From Ga0077527 sp964606765 (GTDB taxonomy: Bacteria > Pseudomonadota > Gammaproteobacteria > Burkholderiales > SG8-41): DNA of 8,337 nt. Below the pieces are notes generated by a model. It was not told where the DNA came from. It ran no database searches and worked only from the letters and a program-made list of their open reading frames with translations. The translations under genes and the position numbers were made by a program. Positions 6,305-8,337 of the stretch are shown one piece after another. The stretch lies in contig CAZSIR010000129.1 in the NCBI GenBank assembly GCA_964606765.1, positions 1-8,337 of the forward strand. The letters are read 5' to 3'. Position 1 is the stretch's first letter. The number at the start of each line of letters is the position of its first letter.

Positions 6305-6940
6305 CTAGGCGTGCTCGAGCACGATGCTTTCAACGATGTTCGCCACATCCTCGCAGCGGTCGGTGATTTCCTCCAGCAGCATGTACACGGAACGCAGCTT
6401 GAACACCTGTTTCAGGTCGGTTTCGTCACGGAACAGGCGCGACATTGCCGAGCGCATCACGCGATCGGCGTCCGACTCGAGGCGGTCAATTTCCTCGCAG
6501 GTTTTCAGGATGGCCTGCGGCTGGCTGAGGTTGGACAGCAGGCCGACGGCGGTTTTCACCCGCTCACAGGTCATGTTGCAGATCTGCGCCAGCTGCTCGG
6601 CTTCCGGCGTTACCCGCTGGATGTCGTAGAGCAGCAGTGACTCTGCGACGTCCTGGATCAGGTCGAGGATGTCGTCCATGCGGGTGATCAGCTGGTGAAT
6701 CTGGTCGCGATCGATCGGGGTGATGAAAGTGCTGTGCAGGACCAGCAGGGTGTCGTGGGTGATTTTGTCCGCGGCGCGCTCGGCATCATCAATGCGCCGC
6801 GTGTAGGCCTCGGCCTGCGGCAGGTTGGCCATCAAGCCGACCAGTTCCCGGCTGCCTTCGACGATGCGCAGCGCATGGGCATTGAAAAAATCGAAAAAAC
6901 GTCCTTCACGCGGCATCAGTTTGGAAAATAAAGTGGCCAT
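6305..6940 (-). CDS. DUF47 family PhoU-like phosphate transport accessory protein
   Basis: DUF47 proteins are distant PhoU relatives, cytoplasmic and largely alpha-helical, and are usually encoded directly before pit. They are thought to regulate or assist phosphate transport, possibly through metal binding by acidic helix motifs. The 211-residue product starts MATLFSKLMPREGRFFDFFN, a typical N-terminus. It shows acidic helices such as RIDDAERAADKI, RMDDILDLIQDVAES, CEEIDRLESDADRVM and LEEITDRCEDVANIVE. I chose the ATG at 6940; an in-frame ATG at 7027 adds 29 lysine/serine-rich residues outside the family pattern and would overlap the promoter-like sequence. No strong ribosome binding site precedes 6940. 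The stop lies 11 nt before the pit start, so the two are almost certainly co-transcribed. This is the first gene of the minus-strand block. Confidence 0.92.
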   Translation of the reverse strand: MATLFSKLMPREGRFFDFFNAHALRIVEGSRELVGLMANLPQAEAYTRRIDDAERAADKITHDTLLVLHSTFITPIDRDQIHQLITRMDDILDLIQDVAESLLLYDIQRVTPEAEQLAQICNMTCERVKTAVGLLSNLSQPQAILKTCEEIDRLESDADRVMRSAMSRLFRDETDLKQVFKLRSVYMLLEEITDRCEDVANIVESIVLEHA

Positions 6941-6998
6941 GTCGATCTGCGCCCGGTCGGTTGATGGGTGGCTGGATTTAACTGTCTGTTTTGTTTGA

Positions 6999-7027
6999 TT
7001 TTTATTTTTCTCTGGGAAAGCAGTCAC
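6999..7027 (-). promoter_or_regulatory. Candidate sigma70-type promoter for the DUF47-pit block
   Basis: On the minus strand GTGACT (7027-7022) and TAAAAA (7004-6999) are spaced by 17 nt, each matching 4 of 6 consensus bases. They sit in the only AT-rich part of the divergent intergenic region, placing a start site near 6992 and a leader of about 50 nt. The call comes from pattern reading only. Confidence 0.35.
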
Positions 7028-7043
7028 TGCCGTTCCCCGTCGT

Positions 7044-7097
7044 GCATGCGCAGCTTACCCAATTACCGCCCCGCGGGCCACGTTGGCTGCAGCATGC
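7044..7097. repeat. Imperfect 11-bp inverted repeat in the divergent intergenic region
   Basis: GCATGCGCAGC (7044-7054) is complementary to GCTGC-A-GCATGC (7086-7097) apart from one bulged A, across a 31-nt loop. It lies between the two divergent candidate promoters. It could be a paired operator site or a structured leader if transcription begins further upstream. I do not see the conserved manganese-riboswitch (yybP-ykoY) sequence elements. Confidence 0.35.
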
Positions 7098-7108
7098 GGA
7101 CGCGCACA

Positions 7109-7137
7109 TTGCAGTGCAAGGCACGTTCCGCTACAGT
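7109..7137 (+). promoter_or_regulatory. Candidate promoter with overlapping palindrome for the Gdt1-like gene
   Basis: TTGCAG (7109-7114) and TACAGT (7132-7137) are separated by 17 nt, a plausible -35/-10 pair (3/6 and 4/6 matches). The -35 lies within the perfect odd palindrome TTGCA-G-TGCAA (7109-7119), which could be an operator. A start near 7144 would leave only about 5 nt before the ATG at 7149, and no Shine-Dalgarno sequence is present there, so the mRNA may be nearly leaderless. Confidence 0.4.
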
Positions 7138-7148
7138 CCGCGCCCTCC

Positions 7149-7736
7149 ATGGATGCATTCCTGATTTCCACCGGCATCGTTGCCCTTGCCGAGATCGGCG
7201 ACAAGACCCAGTTGCTGGCGCTGCTGCTGGCTGCGCGCTTCAAAAAACCCTGGCCGATCATCGCCGGCATCCTCGTCGCCACGCTGGCCAATCACGCCCT
7301 CGCCGGAACGGTCGGCGCCTGGAGCGCAGCCCTGCTGGGCGCCGATGCGCTGCGCTGGATACTCGGCCTGTCCTTTCTCGGCATGGCGGCCTGGATGCTG
7401 GTCCCCGACCGGCTGGATCCCGCGGCAGCCGAAACCCCGCGCGCGCCGCTGGGCATATTCGGCGCGACGGTCATCGCATTTTTTCTGGCTGAAATGGCCG
7501 ACAAGACGCAGATTGCAACCATCGCGCTGGCCGCGCGCTTTGATGCCCTGACCGGCGTCGTGCTGGGCACCACCCTCGGCATGATGATTGCCAATGTGCC
7601 GGCCGTGCTGCTCGGCGAAATCGCCACGCGGAAAATTTCAGCGTCTGTCGTTCATGCGCTGGCCGCGCTGATTTTTGCGCTGCTCGGCATCGCCACGCTG
7701 TGGGGCGCAGTGCCGGACTGGATGTTCGGAAAGTAG
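7149..7736 (+). CDS. TMEM165/Gdt1 (UPF0016) family cation exporter, putative Mn2+ exporter
   Basis: UPF0016 proteins are inner-membrane transporters of Mn2+/Ca2+; the bacterial members MntX (Neisseria) and MneA (Vibrio) export manganese. The 195-residue product consists of two homologous three-helix halves. Each half carries the family acidic motif: ALAEIGDKTQ (12-21) and FLAEMADKTQ (112-121), where Gly of the second E-x-G-D-K-T is Ala. A hydrophilic linker (about 86-100, PDRLDPAAAETPRAP) joins the halves. The ATG at 7149 starts the first membrane helix as usual in the family; the longer in-frame start at 7083 adds a cysteine/arginine-rich tail without family likeness. It is divergent from the DUF47-pit block and convergent with ada, with a 10-nt gap. 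Manganese as substrate is inferred from the family. Confidence 0.92.
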   Translation: MDAFLISTGIVALAEIGDKTQLLALLLAARFKKPWPIIAGILVATLANHALAGTVGAWSAALLGADALRWILGLSFLGMAAWMLVPDRLDPAAAETPRAPLGIFGATVIAFFLAEMADKTQIATIALAARFDALTGVVLGTTLGMMIANVPAVLLGEIATRKISASVVHALAALIFALLGIATLWGAVPDWMFGK

Positions 7737-7746
7737 CCGGTCTGCG

Positions 7747-8337
7747 CTAGTCCTGCGCTTCGCGCTTCAGCAACGCGCGCTTGCGGGCAACGCCCCAGCG
7801 GTAGCCGGACAGCCCGCCATCGCTGCGGATCACGCGATGGCAGGGAATGGCCACCGCCAGCACGTTTGCGGCACAGGCGCCGGCGACCGCGCGGACCGCT
7901 TTGGGCGCACCAATGCGCTTTGCAATTCCGGCATAGGTCATCGTGGTCCCGGCGGGAATGTTCTGCAGCGCCTGCCACACCCGCTGCTGGAACGCAGTGC
8001 CGCGCACATCCAGCGGCAGATCCAGTCCCAGCCGCGGCTGTTCGACAAAACCCACCACCTGCGCCACCCGGCGCTCGAATTCCTTGTCGCCACCAATCAG
8101 CGCCGCTTTCGGAAACCGGTCCCGCAGGTCCCGCGCCAGCGCATCGGCATCATCGCCGATCAGGATGGCGCAGACGCCGCGTACACTGGCTGCCACCAGA
8201 ATCGCGCCCAGCGAACATTGTCCGACGGCAAACCGGATCGTCGTGCCGTCACCGCCGGCGCGATAACGGGCGGGGGTCATGCCCAGCACGGCATTCGATT
8301 GTTCATAAAAACGTCCGCTGGAACCGTACCCGGCGGC
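7747..8337 (-). CDS. ada: Ada-type regulator/O6-methylguanine-DNA methyltransferase (5' truncated by window edge)
   Basis: The visible 196 residues hold the end of an AraC-type helix-turn-helix (AGYGSSGRFYEQSNAVLGMT, then PARYR) joined to a full methylguanine methyltransferase domain. This is the order found in Ada, the methylation-responsive activator and suicide DNA repair protein. The methyl-acceptor Cys lies in VAIPCHRVI (codon 7842-7840), followed by GGLSGYRWGVARKRALLKRE. The helical motif FQQRVWQALQNIPAGTTMTY and the helix-turn-helix RAVAGACAAN are intact. Reading stays open through position 8337, so the start and the N-terminal zinc/phosphotriester-repair domain, if present, are outside the window; the GTG at 8289 is internal and not a believable start. 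A fused AraC-MGMT protein without the Ada N-terminal domain cannot be excluded. Confidence 0.9.
   Translation of the reverse strand, partial: AAGYGSSGRFYEQSNAVLGMTPARYRAGGDGTTIRFAVGQCSLGAILVAASVRGVCAILIGDDADALARDLRDRFPKAALIGGDKEFERRVAQVVGFVEQPRLGLDLPLDVRGTAFQQRVWQALQNIPAGTTMTYAGIAKRIGAPKAVRAVAGACAANVLAVAIPCHRVIRSDGGLSGYRWGVARKRALLKREAQD

Noticed and set aside
6981..6998. Pho-box-like sequence CTGTCTGTTTTGTTTGAT before the phosphate genes
   Set aside because: The first half matches CTGTCAT at 5 of 7 positions but the second at only about 4, and it is oriented away from the DUF47-pit genes; too weak to call.
6941..7027. N-terminal extension of the DUF47 gene to an ATG at 7027
   Set aside because: The added 29 residues are Lys/Ser/Thr-rich and unlike the family N-terminus, and the extension runs through AT-rich promoter-like DNA.
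7028..7148. Manganese riboswitch (yybP-ykoY) before the Gdt1-like gene
   Set aside because: The conserved GGGGAGUA-type segment and the partner loop sequence are not visible; only generic inverted repeats are present.
8287..8289. GTG at 8289 as the start of a stand-alone Ogt-type methyltransferase
   Set aside because: The frame stays open to the window edge, and the 16 codons upstream continue a typical AraC/Ada helix-turn-helix, so the gene starts outside the window.

Overview
The window is GC-rich and densely coding, and it reads as a chromosomal segment of a proteobacterium, most likely a betaproteobacterium. The reasons are the ridA-recG adjacency common in that class, a RecG of the same length as the E. 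coli protein, a PhoU-like (DUF47)/Pit phosphate pair, and an intergenic repeat of a style I recall from Burkholderiales/Rhodocyclales-type genomes. The taxonomic call is inference from these features; no rRNA or tRNA gene is present.

Layout: positions 1-363 carry no credible gene but contain a structured, interspersed-type repeat (about 86-350) with nested hairpins. From 6940 down to 364, six minus-strand genes follow in close order: a DUF47 PhoU-like protein, a short-type Pit phosphate permease, a degenerate acyl-CoA dehydrogenase (ACAD) subunit, a second ACAD subunit carrying the predicted catalytic base, the enamine/imine deaminase RidA, and the helicase RecG. Gaps are 11-22 nt except for 84 nt before ridA, which holds two hairpins. 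A divergent intergenic region (6941-7148) separates this block from a plus-strand TMEM165/Gdt1-family (MntX/MneA-like) cation exporter gene. That gene converges, with a 10-nt gap, on a minus-strand ada gene which is cut by the right edge.

How the genes work together: DUF47 and Pit are a known functional pair for low-affinity phosphate uptake. The two ACAD genes look like complementary halves of one enzyme. One keeps the substrate/flavin-side motifs and a LCAD/IVD-type catalytic glutamate. The other lacks both possible catalytic glutamates but keeps the R-x-Q-F-G FAD-binding motif that its partner lacks. This is the logic of the alpha2beta2 ACADs known from actinobacterial steroid degradation. 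RidA detoxifies reactive enamines/imines, and RecG remodels stalled forks. No metabolic link ties phosphate uptake, acyl-CoA oxidation and recG together, so the block is probably a run of co-oriented genes, possibly with partial read-through.

Nothing here is an obvious new defence or mobile system. The points most worth attention are the split-ACAD pair and its setting, the nested-palindrome repeat after recG, and a near-leaderless promoter with a palindrome upstream of the Gdt1-like gene.
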